Notes: a model not told the origin generated them from the sequence alone. 64,000 nt of DNA from Streptomyces silvae (GCF_016745505.1 NZ_JAERUC010000124.1:42651-106650); one strand, 5' to 3'; counted from the stretch's first letter, positions 16,085 through 25,667 are shown. Program-made: numbers and translations.

Positions 16085-16692
16085 CTGCATTTTCCACCGA
16101 GGGGCAGAGCGACCCGACCGTACAGCCGGTCCCCGCCGCAGTGGTCGAGCAGGTCGACGCGGCCGACGTCACCCTCTCCAACCCCAAACGGGCCGTGATC
16201 TCCCTCGGCTCCAACCTCGGCAACCGTCTGGAGACCATCCAGGGCGCCATCGACGCCCTGGAGGACACCCCCGGCCTCCGGGTCAAAGCGGTCTCCCCGG
16301 TCTACGAGACGGAGCCCTGGGGCGTCGAGCCGGGCTCCCAGCCCTCGTACTTCAACGCGGTGATCGTCGTGAAGACGACTCTGCCCCCCTCCTCGCTGCT
16401 GGAGCGCGGCCAAGCCATCGAGGAGGCCTTCGACCGGGTCCGCGAGGAGCGCTGGGGACCGCGCACCATCGACGTCGACATCGTGTCGTACGCCGAGGTG
16501 GTCTCCGACGATCCGCTCCTGACCCTGCCGCACCCGCGCGCCCGTGAGCGCGCCTTCGTCCTGGCCCCCTGGCACGACGTGGACCCGGAGGCCCAGCTTC
16601 CCGGCGCGGGCCCGGTCGCCGACCTGCTGGCCGGTGTCGGCCGCGACGGAGTGCTCCCCCGGCCCGACCTGGAACTCCGCCTCCCCGAGTAG
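16081..16692 (+). CDS. folK: 2-amino-4-hydroxy-6-hydroxymethyldihydropteridine pyrophosphokinase
   Basis: A 203-aa HPPK that pyrophosphorylates hydroxymethyl-dihydropterin for FolP. The core begins at about residue 38 (AVISLGSNLGNRLETIQGAI), with VYETEPWG, YFNAVIVV, the catalytic loop RWGPRTIDVDIV and LPHPRARERAFVL. The 35-residue N-terminal extension is not part of the usual fold. The ATG overlaps the folB stop, so the pair is translationally coupled and supplies consecutive steps of the pathway. Confidence 0.95.
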   Translation: MTAFSTEGQSDPTVQPVPAAVVEQVDAADVTLSNPKRAVISLGSNLGNRLETIQGAIDALEDTPGLRVKAVSPVYETEPWGVEPGSQPSYFNAVIVVKTTLPPSSLLERGQAIEEAFDRVREERWGPRTIDVDIVSYAEVVSDDPLLTLPHPRARERAFVLAPWHDVDPEAQLPGAGPVADLLAGVGRDGVLPRPDLELRLPE

Positions 16693-16807
16693 TCGTTAGG
16701 CTCAAGGACGACCGGTCACGGACGACCGCCCCAGGGGCGGCCGGTCCACGGGCGGACGACACGGGCGGACGACACGCGCAGCGCGGCGACGAAGGGCGGC
16801 ACTCTCG

Positions 16808-17293
16808 GTGAAGCAACTACGGCTCGGCCTCCTGGCCGGACTCTTCGCCGGAGCCGGCGTGCTGTCCTGGGGCGGAGCCCGCCTCTGGGACTCCCTGGGG
16901 ACCCTGCCGAGCGTGCCGCTCGCCGCGTCCATCGTGCTGGCCGTGATCGCCGTCATCCTGCTGGCCACGGCGCTGTCGATCCGGGCACGGCTGCGGGCAC
17001 AGCGGGAGCGCCGCCCCGGAGCGAAGGGTGTCGAGCCGATGATGGCGGCCCGCGCCGTGGTCTTCGGCCAGGCGAGCGCGCTCGTCGCCGCACTGGTCGC
17101 CGGAATGTACGGCGGCACGGGCGTCTTCCTGCTCAGCTTCCTCGACGTCCCGCCCCGGCGCGATCAGGCCATCTACGCGGGCGCCGCCGTCCTGGCCGGC
17201 ATCGGGGTCATCGCCGCGGCCTTCTTCCTCGAACGGGTCTGCAAGCTCCCGGAGAACGGGGACGACGACTCGCACACTGCCCAGGCCGCCTGA
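16808..17293 (+). CDS. DUF3180 membrane protein
   Basis: A 161-aa protein with four predicted membrane helices (about residues 5-22, 35-56, 80-100, 115-138), an Arg-rich cytoplasmic loop (RARLRAQRERRPG) and an acidic C-terminus. It belongs to the actinobacterial DUF3180 family, which follows folK in many genomes. GTG start at 16808. The function is unknown; linkage alone suggests a role in folate or pterin movement or just shared transcription. It faces folE tail-to-tail. Confidence 0.8.
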   Translation: MKQLRLGLLAGLFAGAGVLSWGGARLWDSLGTLPSVPLAASIVLAVIAVILLATALSIRARLRAQRERRPGAKGVEPMMAARAVVFGQASALVAALVAGMYGGTGVFLLSFLDVPPRRDQAIYAGAAVLAGIGVIAAAFFLERVCKLPENGDDDSHTAQAA

Positions 17294-17356
17294 GGGCCCA
17301 GGCCACCGGAGGACCCGCCGCCCCACGTCCAGGAGCCGTCCCGGGCCCCTCTCCGG

Positions 17357-17962
17357 CTAGCGCGCCATGATCAGGCTCATCGCCTCGGCGCGCGTGGCCG
17401 GGTCGCGCAGTTGACCGCGGACCGCCGAGGTGATCGTCTTCGCCCCGGGCTTGCGGATACCGCGCATCGACATGCACATGTGCTCGCACTCGACCACCAC
17501 GATGACCCCGCGCGGCTCCAGGATCGCCATCAGGGAGTCGGCGATCTGCGTGGTGAGGCGCTCCTGGACCTGCGGCCGCCGGGCGTAGACGTCGACCAGC
17601 CGGGCCAGCTTGGACAGCCCCGTGATCTTGCCGCTCGTCGCCGGGATGTAGCCCACATGCGCCACCCCGTGGAACGGGACCAGGTGGTGCTCGCAGGTGC
17701 TGAACACCTCGATGTCCTTGACCAGCACCATCTCGTCGTGGCCGAGGTCGAACGTCGTCGTGAGGACATCCTCGGGCTCCTGGTGGAGGCCCGCGAATAT
17801 CTCCTTGTACGCACGTGCCACCCGGCCCGGGGTCTCGCGCAGTCCCTCACGGTCGGGGTCCTCCCCCACGGCGATGAGGAGCTCCCGAACGGCCGACTCG
17901 GCCCGCTTCTCGTCGAATACGCCGATCGAACCCTGCCCGTCGAGCGTCACCGGGTCGGTCAT
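17357..17962 (-). CDS. folE: GTP cyclohydrolase I
   Basis: A 201-aa enzyme that converts GTP to dihydroneopterin triphosphate, the entry step of folate synthesis. Zinc and active-site residues are visible in STCEHHLVPFHGVAHVGYIP and VVECEHMCMSMRGI, with the family segment LSKLARLVDVYARRPQVQERLT. I start at ATG 17962, after GAGG at about 6 nt; an open frame continues upstream but lacks a start context. It lies downstream of ftsH on the same strand, but a strong hairpin terminator separates them, so folE probably has its own promoter in 17963-18046. Confidence 0.95.
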   Translation of the reverse strand: MTDPVTLDGQGSIGVFDEKRAESAVRELLIAVGEDPDREGLRETPGRVARAYKEIFAGLHQEPEDVLTTTFDLGHDEMVLVKDIEVFSTCEHHLVPFHGVAHVGYIPATSGKITGLSKLARLVDVYARRPQVQERLTTQIADSLMAILEPRGVIVVVECEHMCMSMRGIRKPGAKTITSAVRGQLRDPATRAEAMSLIMAR

Positions 17963-18046
17963 CTGTGCCTCGTTCCTCTGTGCAGTCACATGCGCGGACC
18001 CGCCCGCCCTCGCGGAGAATTCGGCAGGTACGACGCAGGCATACGG

Positions 18047-18087
18047 AAAAGCCGCGCCCCCACAGGCTAGAACCTGGGGGGCGCGGC
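18047..18087 (-). terminator. Rho-independent-like terminator after ftsH
   Basis: Read on the minus strand, a stem GCCGCGCCCCC/CAGG with one bulged base (15 bp paired, arms 18051-18066 and 18073-18087, loop 6 nt) is followed by CTTTTCC. It ends about 60 nt after the ftsH stop and before the folE start, so ftsH transcripts should stop here. Confidence 0.75.
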
Positions 18088-18145
18088 ATCCATTCCGGGC
18101 CTGGTGGAGCCCCCGTGACGGGGGCCACACCGGGTCGGGCAGGGG

Positions 18146-20194
18146 CTAGCTCTCGGGGCGATCCTCGGGGATCGACTCCGTGGAGCCGCCGGTGTTCTTC
18201 GTGATGTCCGTCGGAGCGATCTCCGGAGTGCCCGAACCATTGGCGGTGCCGGTGGTGAGGGCGAGCTCCTTGGGAGAGAGCACGGGCGGACGTGTCGACG
18301 GGGTACGCCGGGCGGAACCGGTCCACGCCGGACGGGCCGGGCGCTTCACGATCGGGGCGAAGATCTCGGCGATCTGCTCCTTGTTGAGCGTCTCCTTCTC
18401 GAGGAGCTCAAGGACCAGGGCGTCGAGGATGTCGCGGTTCTCGACGAGGATTTCCCACGCGTCGTTGTGCGCGGTCTCGATGAGCTTCTTGACCTCTTCG
18501 TCGACGAGCGCCGCGACCTCTTCCGAGTAGTCGCGCTGATGGCCCATCTCCCGGCCCACGAACGGCTCGGTGTTGTCCCCACCGAACTTGATCGCGCCCA
18601 GGCGCTCGGTCATGCCGTACTGCGTGACCATCGCGCGGGCCGTTGCGGTGGCCTTCTCGATGTCGTTCGCAGCGCCGGTCGTCGGGTCGTGGAAGACCAG
18701 CTCCTCGGCCGCGCGCCCGCCCAGCATGTACGCCAGCTGGTCGAGCATCTCGTTGCGCGTCGTGGAGTACTTGTCCTCCTCCGGGAGCACCATCGTGTAA
18801 CCGAGGGCGCGTCCACGGGAGAGGATCGTGATCTTGTGGACCGGGTCCGACTGGGGTGAGGCCGCCGCGACCAGGGCGTGTCCGCCCTCGTGGTACGCGG
18901 TGATCTTCTTTTCCTTCTCGGACATGATCCGGGTCCGCTTCTGCGGGCCCGCCACGACGCGGTCGATGGCCTCGTCGAGCATGTGGTTGTCGATCAGCTT
19001 CTTGTTGCTGCGCGCCGTGAGGAGCGCCGCTTCGTTCAGCACGTTCGACAGGTCGGCACCGGTGAAGCCGGGCGTACGACGGGCGACCGCGTTGAGGTCG
19101 ACGTCCTCCGCTACCGGCTTGCCCTTCTGGTGCACCTTCAGGATCTCCAGGCGGCCCTGCATGTCCGGGCGGTCGACGGCGATCTGCCGGTCGAAGCGTC
19201 CGGGACGCAGCAGCGCCGGGTCCAGGATGTCCGGCCGGTTCGTGGCGGCGATCAGGATGACGCCGCCCTTCACGTCGAAGCCGTCCATCTCGACGAGCAG
19301 CTGGTTGAGCGTCTGCTCGCGCTCGTCGTGACCGCCGCCCATGCCGGCACCGCGGTGCCGTCCGACGGCGTCGATCTCGTCGACGAAGACGATCGCCGGG
19401 GCGTTCGCCTTGGCCTGCTCGAAGAGGTCACGCACCCGGGAGGCACCGACACCGACGAACATCTCGACGAAGTCGGACCCGGAGATCGAGTAGAACGGCA
19501 CGCCCGCTTCGCCGGCGACGGCGCGAGCGAGCAGCGTCTTACCCGTACCGGGCGGCCCGTAGAGCAGGACGCCCTTGGGGATCTTGGCGCCGACGGCCTG
19601 GAACTTCGCCGGCTCCTGGAGGAATTCCTTGATCTCGTACAGTTCCTCGACGGCCTCGTCCGACCCCGCCACATCGGCGAACGTCGTCTTCGGCGTGTCC
19701 TTGGTGATCAGCTTGGCCTTGGACTTGCCGAACTGCATGACCTTGGAGCCGCCGCCCTGCATCTGATTCATCAGAAACAGGAACACGACCACGATCAGGA
19801 CGAAGGGCAGCAGGGAGAGAAGGATCGAGACGAACGGGGACTGCTTCGACGGCGAGACGGTGTAACCCTTCTCGATGTCACCGCTCTCGAACTTCTTCTG
19901 CAGCGTGTCGGCGAGCTCGACACCCTGGTTGCCGATGTAGCTCGCCTGGAACTTGCTGCCGGACTCGCCCTGGAGCTTTTCCTTGTCCTTCAGCTCGATC
20001 TTCAGGATCTGTTCGTCACCGGTGGTCAGCTTGGCCTGCTCCACCTGGTTCTTGCTGATCGCCTGGATCACCTTGCCGGTGTCCACCGTCTTGTAGCCGC
20101 CGGACGAGCCGACGACCTGCATCAACACGACCACGGCGAGGACGGCCAGCACGATCCACATGACCGGCCCACGGAAGTATCGCTTCACGTCCAT
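18146..20194 (-). CDS. ftsH: ATP-dependent zinc metalloprotease FtsH
   Basis: A 682-aa membrane AAA+ protease that degrades misplaced membrane and regulatory proteins. The first membrane helix is at residues about 10-27 and the second at 120-140, flanking a periplasmic-side domain. Walker A is GPPGTGKT, Walker B FVDEIDAVG, the second region of homology RPGRFDRQI, and the zinc site HEGGHALVAA. The tail after about residue 610 is long, basic and then Ser/Thr/Glu-rich, longer than in E. coli. Start at ATG 20194; upstream lies a 228-nt gap toward hpt that should hold its promoter. Confidence 0.96.
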   Translation of the reverse strand: MDVKRYFRGPVMWIVLAVLAVVVLMQVVGSSGGYKTVDTGKVIQAISKNQVEQAKLTTGDEQILKIELKDKEKLQGESGSKFQASYIGNQGVELADTLQKKFESGDIEKGYTVSPSKQSPFVSILLSLLPFVLIVVVFLFLMNQMQGGGSKVMQFGKSKAKLITKDTPKTTFADVAGSDEAVEELYEIKEFLQEPAKFQAVGAKIPKGVLLYGPPGTGKTLLARAVAGEAGVPFYSISGSDFVEMFVGVGASRVRDLFEQAKANAPAIVFVDEIDAVGRHRGAGMGGGHDEREQTLNQLLVEMDGFDVKGGVILIAATNRPDILDPALLRPGRFDRQIAVDRPDMQGRLEILKVHQKGKPVAEDVDLNAVARRTPGFTGADLSNVLNEAALLTARSNKKLIDNHMLDEAIDRVVAGPQKRTRIMSEKEKKITAYHEGGHALVAAASPQSDPVHKITILSRGRALGYTMVLPEEDKYSTTRNEMLDQLAYMLGGRAAEELVFHDPTTGAANDIEKATATARAMVTQYGMTERLGAIKFGGDNTEPFVGREMGHQRDYSEEVAALVDEEVKKLIETAHNDAWEILVENRDILDALVLELLEKETLNKEQIAEIFAPIVKRPARPAWTGSARRTPSTRPPVLSPKELALTTGTANGSGTPEIAPTDITKNTGGSTESIPEDRPES

Positions 20195-20422
20195 CCATAC
20201 GGAGCGAAGTCGCCCCGTCCCTCCTGCCCGTAGGTAAATGCTGCTGTGAGAAAAGACTGTTCTTCGGACGGTACCCCAGCATTGTCACCCGTGACCGCAG
20301 GGGAGGTCCGGTAAACCCGTCTTCGAAGGCTCCAACGGCCCGATCGCCACAAGGGTTCCCGGGAGCCCGGCCGGCTTCGGCCGTGTTCCCGCGGTTCCGC
20401 CCGTCCCGTCGGGGACGTCGCC

Positions 20423-20977
20423 TCAGCCGCCGTAGACGTGAGGGGCGAGCGTACCGACGAAGGGCAGGTTGCGGTACTTCTCCGCGTAGTCCAGTCCGTA
20501 GCCGACGACGAACTCGTTGGGGATGTCGAAGCCGACCCACTTCACGTCGATCGCGACCTTCGCGGCGTCCGGCTTGCGCAGCAGCGTGCAGACCTCCAGG
20601 CTCGCGGGTTCACGCGAGCCGAGGTTGGTCAGCAGCCAGGACAGCGTCAGGCCGGAGTCGATGATGTCCTCGACGATCAGGACGTGCTTGCCCTTGATGT
20701 CGGTGTCGAGGTCCTTGAGGATCCGGACGACGCCCGAGGACTGCGTGCCCGCCCCGTACGACGAGACGGCCATCCAGTCCATGGTGACGGGGGTGGACAG
20801 CGCACGGGCCAGGTCCGCCATGACCATCACCGCACCCTTGAGCACGCCGACGATGAGCAGGTCCTTGCCCGCGTACTCCGCGTCGATCTTCGCTGCCAGC
20901 TCGACGAGCTTCGCGTCGATCTCTTCCTTGGTGAGGAGCACCGACTGAAGGTCGGTACCCATGTCCTTCTCGTTCAC
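20423..20977 (-). CDS. hpt: Hypoxanthine phosphoribosyltransferase
   Basis: A 184-aa type I phosphoribosyltransferase for purine salvage. It shows VGVLKGAVMVMADLA, the PRPP-binding motif HVLIVEDIIDSGLTL with its acidic pair, KPDAAKVAIDVKWVGFDIPNEF for base recognition and GLDYAEKYRNLPFVG near the end. I use GTG 20977 (V-N-E-K-D); the ATG at 20962 has its Shine-Dalgarno-like sequence only 2 nt away. It stands between tilS and ftsH, an order found in many bacteria where the three are neighbours. Confidence 0.95.
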   Translation of the reverse strand: MNEKDMGTDLQSVLLTKEEIDAKLVELAAKIDAEYAGKDLLIVGVLKGAVMVMADLARALSTPVTMDWMAVSSYGAGTQSSGVVRILKDLDTDIKGKHVLIVEDIIDSGLTLSWLLTNLGSREPASLEVCTLLRKPDAAKVAIDVKWVGFDIPNEFVVGYGLDYAEKYRNLPFVGTLAPHVYGG

Positions 20978-21060
20978 CCGCGTCTCTTTCTCTGCCCTGC
21001 CGGACCGGACTGTTCCCCGGGCCGGACCGGCGTTTCGCCTGCACTTCAGCCGCTTGCGCT

Positions 21061-22134
21061 TCAGCTCTGCCGAATCACCAGTCTGCCACCCTGGCGCCGC
21101 ACCTCGACGCGGCCGGGCAGGTTGATGGCGCCCTGGCCCCGCCAGCCGGTGATGAGCCGGTCGACTTCCTCGATGTGGCGGGCGAAGAGCGAACCGGCCG
21201 GGGAACCGGCGTCGATCACGGCCCGGCGGAGCACCCTGCGGCGTACCGCGGGCGGCAGGACGGAGAGCTTGGCGCACTCCAGGCGTCCGTCGTCGTCGCG
21301 GACGGAGCGGGCGGCCTCGGCGGCCCAGGTGTCGAGGGCGTCCGCGTCGTCGCGGGAGAGCTGCGCCGTGCGGGCGAGGGCTTCCACGACTCCTTTGCCC
21401 AGCGCCTTCTCCAGGGCGGGCAGGCCCTCGTGGCGCAGCCGGGAGCGGGTGTAGGCGGGGTCGACGTTGTGGGGGTCGTCCCAGACGGGGATCGACTGGA
21501 CCAGGCAGGCCTTGCGGGCGGTCTGCCGGTCGAGCTGGAGGAACGGGCGGCGGTAGCGGCCGGCGGGCCCGGAGGCGGCGGCCATCCCGGAGAGCGAGCG
21601 GATGCCCGATCCGCGGGCGAGGCCCAGCAGGACCGTCTCGGCCTGGTCGTCACGGGTGTGGCCGAGGAGCACGGCGGCGGCGCCGTGGCGCTCCGCCGCG
21701 GCGTCCAGGGCGGCGTAGCGGGCGTCCCTGGCGGCGGCCTCGGGCCCGCCGTCGCGGCCGACCCGCACGGCGACGGCCTCCACCGGGTCGAGCCGCATCT
21801 CGGCGAGGCGGGCGACGACCTCGTCGGCGCGGAGCCCGGAACCGGGCTGGAGGTTGTGGTCGACGGTGATGCCACCCGCGCGGACGGGCAGCTTGCGCGA
21901 CTCGAAGGCCAGGGCGGAGGCGAGGGCCATGGAGTCGGCGCCCCCGGAGCACGCGACGAGCACCAGCGGGGTGTCCGGCCGTTCGGGGAGCGCGGAACGG
22001 CGCCCGCCCGCCCCCGCTTCGGCGAACTCGGCGTGTCCGGCCTGTTCGGTGTGACGGGTGTGTTCGGTGACGACGTCGTGGAGTACGCGGCGGACCGCCA
22101 GGCGTATCGCCGCGACCGCAGGATGGGGACCCAT
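21061..22134 (-). CDS. tilS: tRNA(Ile)-lysidine synthetase
   Basis: A 357-aa PP-loop ATPase that makes lysidine at C34 of the CAU tRNA-Ile, changing both its charging and decoding. The PP-loop SGGADSM is at about residues 66-72, followed by VDHNLQPGSG, VLLGHTRDDQAETVLLGLARGSG and the RRPFLQLDR substrate segment. The C-terminal domain is short. I chose ATG 22134 (MGPHPAVAAIRLAVRRVL); an upstream in-frame start adds 22 residues of low coding quality. It is followed by hpt after 83 nt, probably in one transcript. Confidence 0.94.
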   Translation of the reverse strand: MGPHPAVAAIRLAVRRVLHDVVTEHTRHTEQAGHAEFAEAGAGGRRSALPERPDTPLVLVACSGGADSMALASALAFESRKLPVRAGGITVDHNLQPGSGLRADEVVARLAEMRLDPVEAVAVRVGRDGGPEAAARDARYAALDAAAERHGAAAVLLGHTRDDQAETVLLGLARGSGIRSLSGMAAASGPAGRYRRPFLQLDRQTARKACLVQSIPVWDDPHNVDPAYTRSRLRHEGLPALEKALGKGVVEALARTAQLSRDDADALDTWAAEAARSVRDDDGRLECAKLSVLPPAVRRRVLRRAVIDAGSPAGSLFARHIEEVDRLITGWRGQGAINLPGRVEVRRQGGRLVIRQS

Positions 22135-22323
22135 GTCCGGTGCCCTTCGGAGTGAGGATTCGGGGGGTGCTTCCGAGCGCGCGGGACGGAGTCCCGTCAC
22201 TCAGAGTGCGTCGATGGTGACAGAGCCAAGCTGTTCATCGAGCATTGCACGCCTTCCCATGCCCCTACGGTCCCTCGGATGGGTGATTGGGGTGGCAATT
22301 CCGTGCCGCCGAACCTCTCAAGA

Positions 22324-23463
22324 TCACGAGTCTGCTTTACGGTGCACCCTCGCCACCCAGTCCGCCGGGGCGGCGATCTCGGCCTTCGTGGGCAGGGTGT
22401 TGGGGGAGGTCCACACCCGGTTGAAGCCGTCCATACCGACCTCGTCCACCACGGCCCGGACGAACTTCTCGCCGTCGCGGTACTGCCGCAGCTTGGCGTC
22501 GAGGCCGAGGAGCTTGCGCAGGGCCAGGTCCAGCCGGCTCGCGCCGCGCGCCCTGCGCTGCTGGAACTTCTCCCGGATCTCGGCGACGGAGCCCACCACG
22601 TCGGGGCCCACCCCGTCCATCACGAAGTCCGCGTGGCCTTCGAGCAGGGACATCACCGCGGTCAGCCGGCCCAGGATCTCGCGCTGGGCGGGCGTCTGGA
22701 CGATCTCGACGAGGCCGTGCCCGCCGTCGTCCTCGCCCCGTTCACCCTCGGGACGACTGCCTCCCGAGAACGTCTGCGCGGCCTCGCGGAGACGTTCGAG
22801 CACGGTCATGGGGTCGACCTCGGTCTCTTCGAGGAACGACTGGATTTCGCCCTGCAGATGGTCGCGGAGCCAGGGAACGCCGGTGAACTGGGTGCGGTGC
22901 GTCTCCTCGTGGAGGGCGACCCAGAGCCTGAAGTCGTGCGGGTCGACCTCGAGTTCGCGCTCCACGTGGACGATGTTCGGTGCGACCAGCAGCAGCCTGC
23001 CGCCCCCCTTCGAGGAGGCGGGCAGCTCCCGGGTGGCGGGGGCGAAGGTCTCGTACTGGCCGAGGACCCGGGAGGCCAGGAACGACAGCAGCATGCCCAG
23101 TTCGACGCCGGTCACCTTGCCGCCGACCGCGCCGAGCACGGCGTTGCCTGGGCCGCTGCCACGGCGGTCCTGCATCTTCCCGAGCAGCGGACGCAGCAGC
23201 TCACGGAAGCCGGCCACGTTGGCCCTGATCCAGCCGGCCCGGTCGACGACCAGGACCGGGGTGTCCTCGGGTTCGTGTCCCTCCGGGATCATCCGGGTGA
23301 ACGAACGGACGTGCTCCTCCGACGCCTTGGCATGCCGCCGGAGCTCCGCGACGACGGCGCGGGCCTCCTCACGGCTGATCTCCGGACCCGGCCGCACGAA
23401 CCGGGTCGCGGTCGCGACCGCGAGATTCCAGTCGACCATCTCGGCACCACCGATGCTCGTCAT
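22324..23463 (-). CDS. Zinc-dependent metalloprotease-like protein (DUF2342)
   Basis: A 379-aa actinobacterial protein of the DUF2342/zincin-like family, sometimes named as an F420-biosynthesis-associated protein. Early motif MVDWNLAVATATRFVRPGP and the zinc site HEETHRTQFTGVPWL are visible; a Glu further on (SLLEGHADFVMD) may be the third ligand. No signal peptide, so it acts in the cytoplasm. Substrate is unknown. It lies between the PBP4-type carboxypeptidase gene and tilS, all on the minus strand, 189 nt before tilS. Confidence 0.85.
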   Translation of the reverse strand: MTSIGGAEMVDWNLAVATATRFVRPGPEISREEARAVVAELRRHAKASEEHVRSFTRMIPEGHEPEDTPVLVVDRAGWIRANVAGFRELLRPLLGKMQDRRGSGPGNAVLGAVGGKVTGVELGMLLSFLASRVLGQYETFAPATRELPASSKGGGRLLLVAPNIVHVERELEVDPHDFRLWVALHEETHRTQFTGVPWLRDHLQGEIQSFLEETEVDPMTVLERLREAAQTFSGGSRPEGERGEDDGGHGLVEIVQTPAQREILGRLTAVMSLLEGHADFVMDGVGPDVVGSVAEIREKFQQRRARGASRLDLALRKLLGLDAKLRQYRDGEKFVRAVVDEVGMDGFNRVWTSPNTLPTKAEIAAPADWVARVHRKADS

Positions 23464-23511
23464 GCGTCAACCGTACGTGAGGTGGTCGCTCCGTGGTGGG
23501 GTGTCAGCCGC

Positions 23512-25002
23512 TCACCGGCTCCCCCGTGTGAGCGCGGTGGCCAGGGTGTCGAGCGATGCCTCCGCGTCGGCCGGCGACGTGGTGCCCGAGGCCAGGAAGG
23601 CGAAGGCGAGCAGCCGGCCCTGTGCGTCGACCGCGGTCCCGGCGAGGCTGTTCACCCCGGTGAGGGTGCCCGTCTTGGCCCTGATCAGGCCCGTCGCCGG
23701 CGATGTGGCCTCGTAACGGTCGCCGAGCGTGCCGCTGAATCCGGCGACCGGCAGGCCCGTGAGGACGGGGCGGAGCTCCGGGTGGTCCGGTCCCGCGGCG
23801 AGCGCGAGCAGCCGGGCCAGGAGTCCCGCCGTCACCTTGTCCGCGCGGTCGAGACCGCTGCCGTCGGCGAGCCGGGCACCGGCCAGCGGCAGGCCGAGGG
23901 CCTTCAGCCGGGCGGTGACGGCGCGGCGGCTCCCGGCGAAGGAGGCCGGTTCCCCGGCCTTCAGCGCGGTCTGCCGGGCCAGCGCCTCGGCGATGTCGTT
24001 GTCGCTGTTGGTCAGGGCCCGCTCGACCAGGGCGGAGAGCGGCTTCGACAGGTGCGTCGCCACCGTCCGGGACCCGGCCGGTGCCTTTCCGGACACGGGT
24101 TCGGACCGGGTGGCGACACCGGCGTCGTCGAGGAGCTCCGCGAACGTACGCGCCGCGTCACCCGCCGGATCGTCCGTACGGGGGGCCGGTCCCCGGTCGC
24201 TCGTGTCGAGGCGGCCCTCGTCGGCCATGAGCGCGCTGACGGGCGCGATGTTCTCGTTGGGGCCGATGGGGTGAAGCGCCGGTCCGGAGTAGCGCGAGGT
24301 GTCGTACGCCAGCCGTACGGTCCCGGTGCCGCTGTCGTGCAGGGAGCGCGCCGTGTCGGCGGCCAGGGCGCGCAGGGCCGCCTCGTCCAGGGTGGGGTCG
24401 CCGCCGCCCACGAGGGTGAGCGTCCGGGAGTCCGGGGACAGCGTGACGGTCGTCTGGATGCGGTGGGCGGGGCCGAGCGCGGACAGCGCGGCGGCGGTCG
24501 TCGCGATCTTCACCGTGGACGCGGGGGTCATGGGGGTCCTGGCAGCCCGCGCGTACAGCTGTTCGCCGGTGGTCGCGTCGACGACCACCGCGGTGCGTAC
24601 GGAGCCGAGGGCGGGCGTGTCCAGCAGGGGCGTGAGGACGGCGTCCAGGCCGCTCGCGCCCGCCGGGGCCGTGCCGGACGCGGTGCCGAGGGCGCTCAGG
24701 ACGGCGGGCGCGCTGGCGGCGGGCTCCGGCGCGCCGGGCGCGGTCCCTTCGTGATGTGCGCCACCTGCGCGCTGCTGGACGACCGCCCGGTCCCGCTCGG
24801 CCTTACGCTGACCGGAGTCCCAGGGACCTGCGGCCAGGACGGCACCGGCGGCGACCACCAGGCCGAGCACCGCGGAGCCTGCGGCAAGTCCGAAGGCGTC
24901 GGACCCGTTTCCACGCTTCAGGTACTTCGGGACTTTCCACCCGCCCCACCCGCGCCACCTGTTCAACGGCTCGTCCGTAGGTCTCTCCACCGGCTCGGCC
25001 AC
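23512..25002 (-). CDS. dacB: D-alanyl-D-alanine carboxypeptidase/endopeptidase (PBP4 family)
   Basis: A 496-aa penicillin-binding protein of class C (peptidase S13). One membrane anchor follows a basic cytoplasmic stretch (about residues 35-57), then an extracellular domain with the three serine-penicillin motifs: SxxK in ASTVKIAT, SxN in NSDNDIAE and KTG in RAKTGTLTG. The large domain insertion typical of PBP4 lies between the first two motifs. The start is uncertain: GTG 25002 is preferred, with in-frame ATGs at 25032 and 25047 that would crowd the promoter of divergent ppa. It trims peptidoglycan cross-links. Confidence 0.9.
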   Translation of the reverse strand: MAEPVERPTDEPLNRWRGWGGWKVPKYLKRGNGSDAFGLAAGSAVLGLVVAAGAVLAAGPWDSGQRKAERDRAVVQQRAGGAHHEGTAPGAPEPAASAPAVLSALGTASGTAPAGASGLDAVLTPLLDTPALGSVRTAVVVDATTGEQLYARAARTPMTPASTVKIATTAAALSALGPAHRIQTTVTLSPDSRTLTLVGGGDPTLDEAALRALAADTARSLHDSGTGTVRLAYDTSRYSGPALHPIGPNENIAPVSALMADEGRLDTSDRGPAPRTDDPAGDAARTFAELLDDAGVATRSEPVSGKAPAGSRTVATHLSKPLSALVERALTNSDNDIAEALARQTALKAGEPASFAGSRRAVTARLKALGLPLAGARLADGSGLDRADKVTAGLLARLLALAAGPDHPELRPVLTGLPVAGFSGTLGDRYEATSPATGLIRAKTGTLTGVNSLAGTAVDAQGRLLAFAFLASGTTSPADAEASLDTLATALTRGSR

Positions 25003-25088
25003 CGTTGACCAGCCCCTTTCGCGAGCACTCATCTGCGTGAGGGACACTTAACCACCAGTCGTATGTGTTGATCATGGAGGAGCCACCC

Positions 25089-25583
25089 GTGGAGTTCGAC
25101 GTCACCATCGAGATCCCGAAGGGTTCGCGGAACAAGTACGAGGTGGACCACGAGACCGGTCGGATCCGCCTGGACCGTCGACTCTTCACCTCGACCAGCT
25201 ACCCGGCCGACTACGGGTTCGTGGAGAACACCCTCGGCGAGGACGGTGACCCGCTCGACGCGCTGGTCATCCTGGACGAGCCGACCTTCCCCGGATGCCT
25301 CATCAAGTGCCGCGCCATCGGCATGTTCCGGATGACCGACGAGGCCGGCGGCGACGACAAGCTGCTGTGCGTCCCGGCGTCCGACCCCCGGGTGGAGCAC
25401 CTGCGCGACATCCACCACGTGTCGGAGTTCGACCGCCTGGAGATCCAGCACTTCTTCGAGGTCTACAAGGACCTGGAGCCCGGCAAGTCCGTCGAGGGCG
25501 CCGACTGGGTCGGCCGCGCCGAGGCCGAGGCCGAGATCGAGGCCTCCTACAAGCGCCTCGAGGCGCAGGGCGGCGCGCACTGA
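25089..25583 (+). CDS. ppa: Inorganic pyrophosphatase
   Basis: A 164-aa family I soluble pyrophosphatase that hydrolyses PPi and pulls biosynthetic reactions forward. Metal-binding signature DGDPLDALV is present, together with IPKGSRNKYEVD, YPADYGFVENT and the basic/acidic segment HHVSEFDRLEIQHFFEVYKDLE. GTG 25089 is chosen because GGAGGAG precedes it by about 6 nt; an ATG further upstream lacks homology. Divergent from dacB, and followed by a strong hairpin terminator. Confidence 0.96.
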   Translation: MEFDVTIEIPKGSRNKYEVDHETGRIRLDRRLFTSTSYPADYGFVENTLGEDGDPLDALVILDEPTFPGCLIKCRAIGMFRMTDEAGGDDKLLCVPASDPRVEHLRDIHHVSEFDRLEIQHFFEVYKDLEPGKSVEGADWVGRAEAEAEIEASYKRLEAQGGAH

Positions 25584-25667
25584 CGTAGTCCCGGGCCTCC
25601 GCCCAGGAGCGGAGGCGCGCGGATCACGGCGCACGGGGCCCGACCGGCCCAGCACCGCGTACGAACG

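Noticed and set aside
18047..18087. Riboswitch or attenuator in front of folE
   Set aside because: The hairpin is followed by T residues in the direction of transcription and fits a terminator of ftsH; no conserved aptamer-like structure is seen between it and the folE start.
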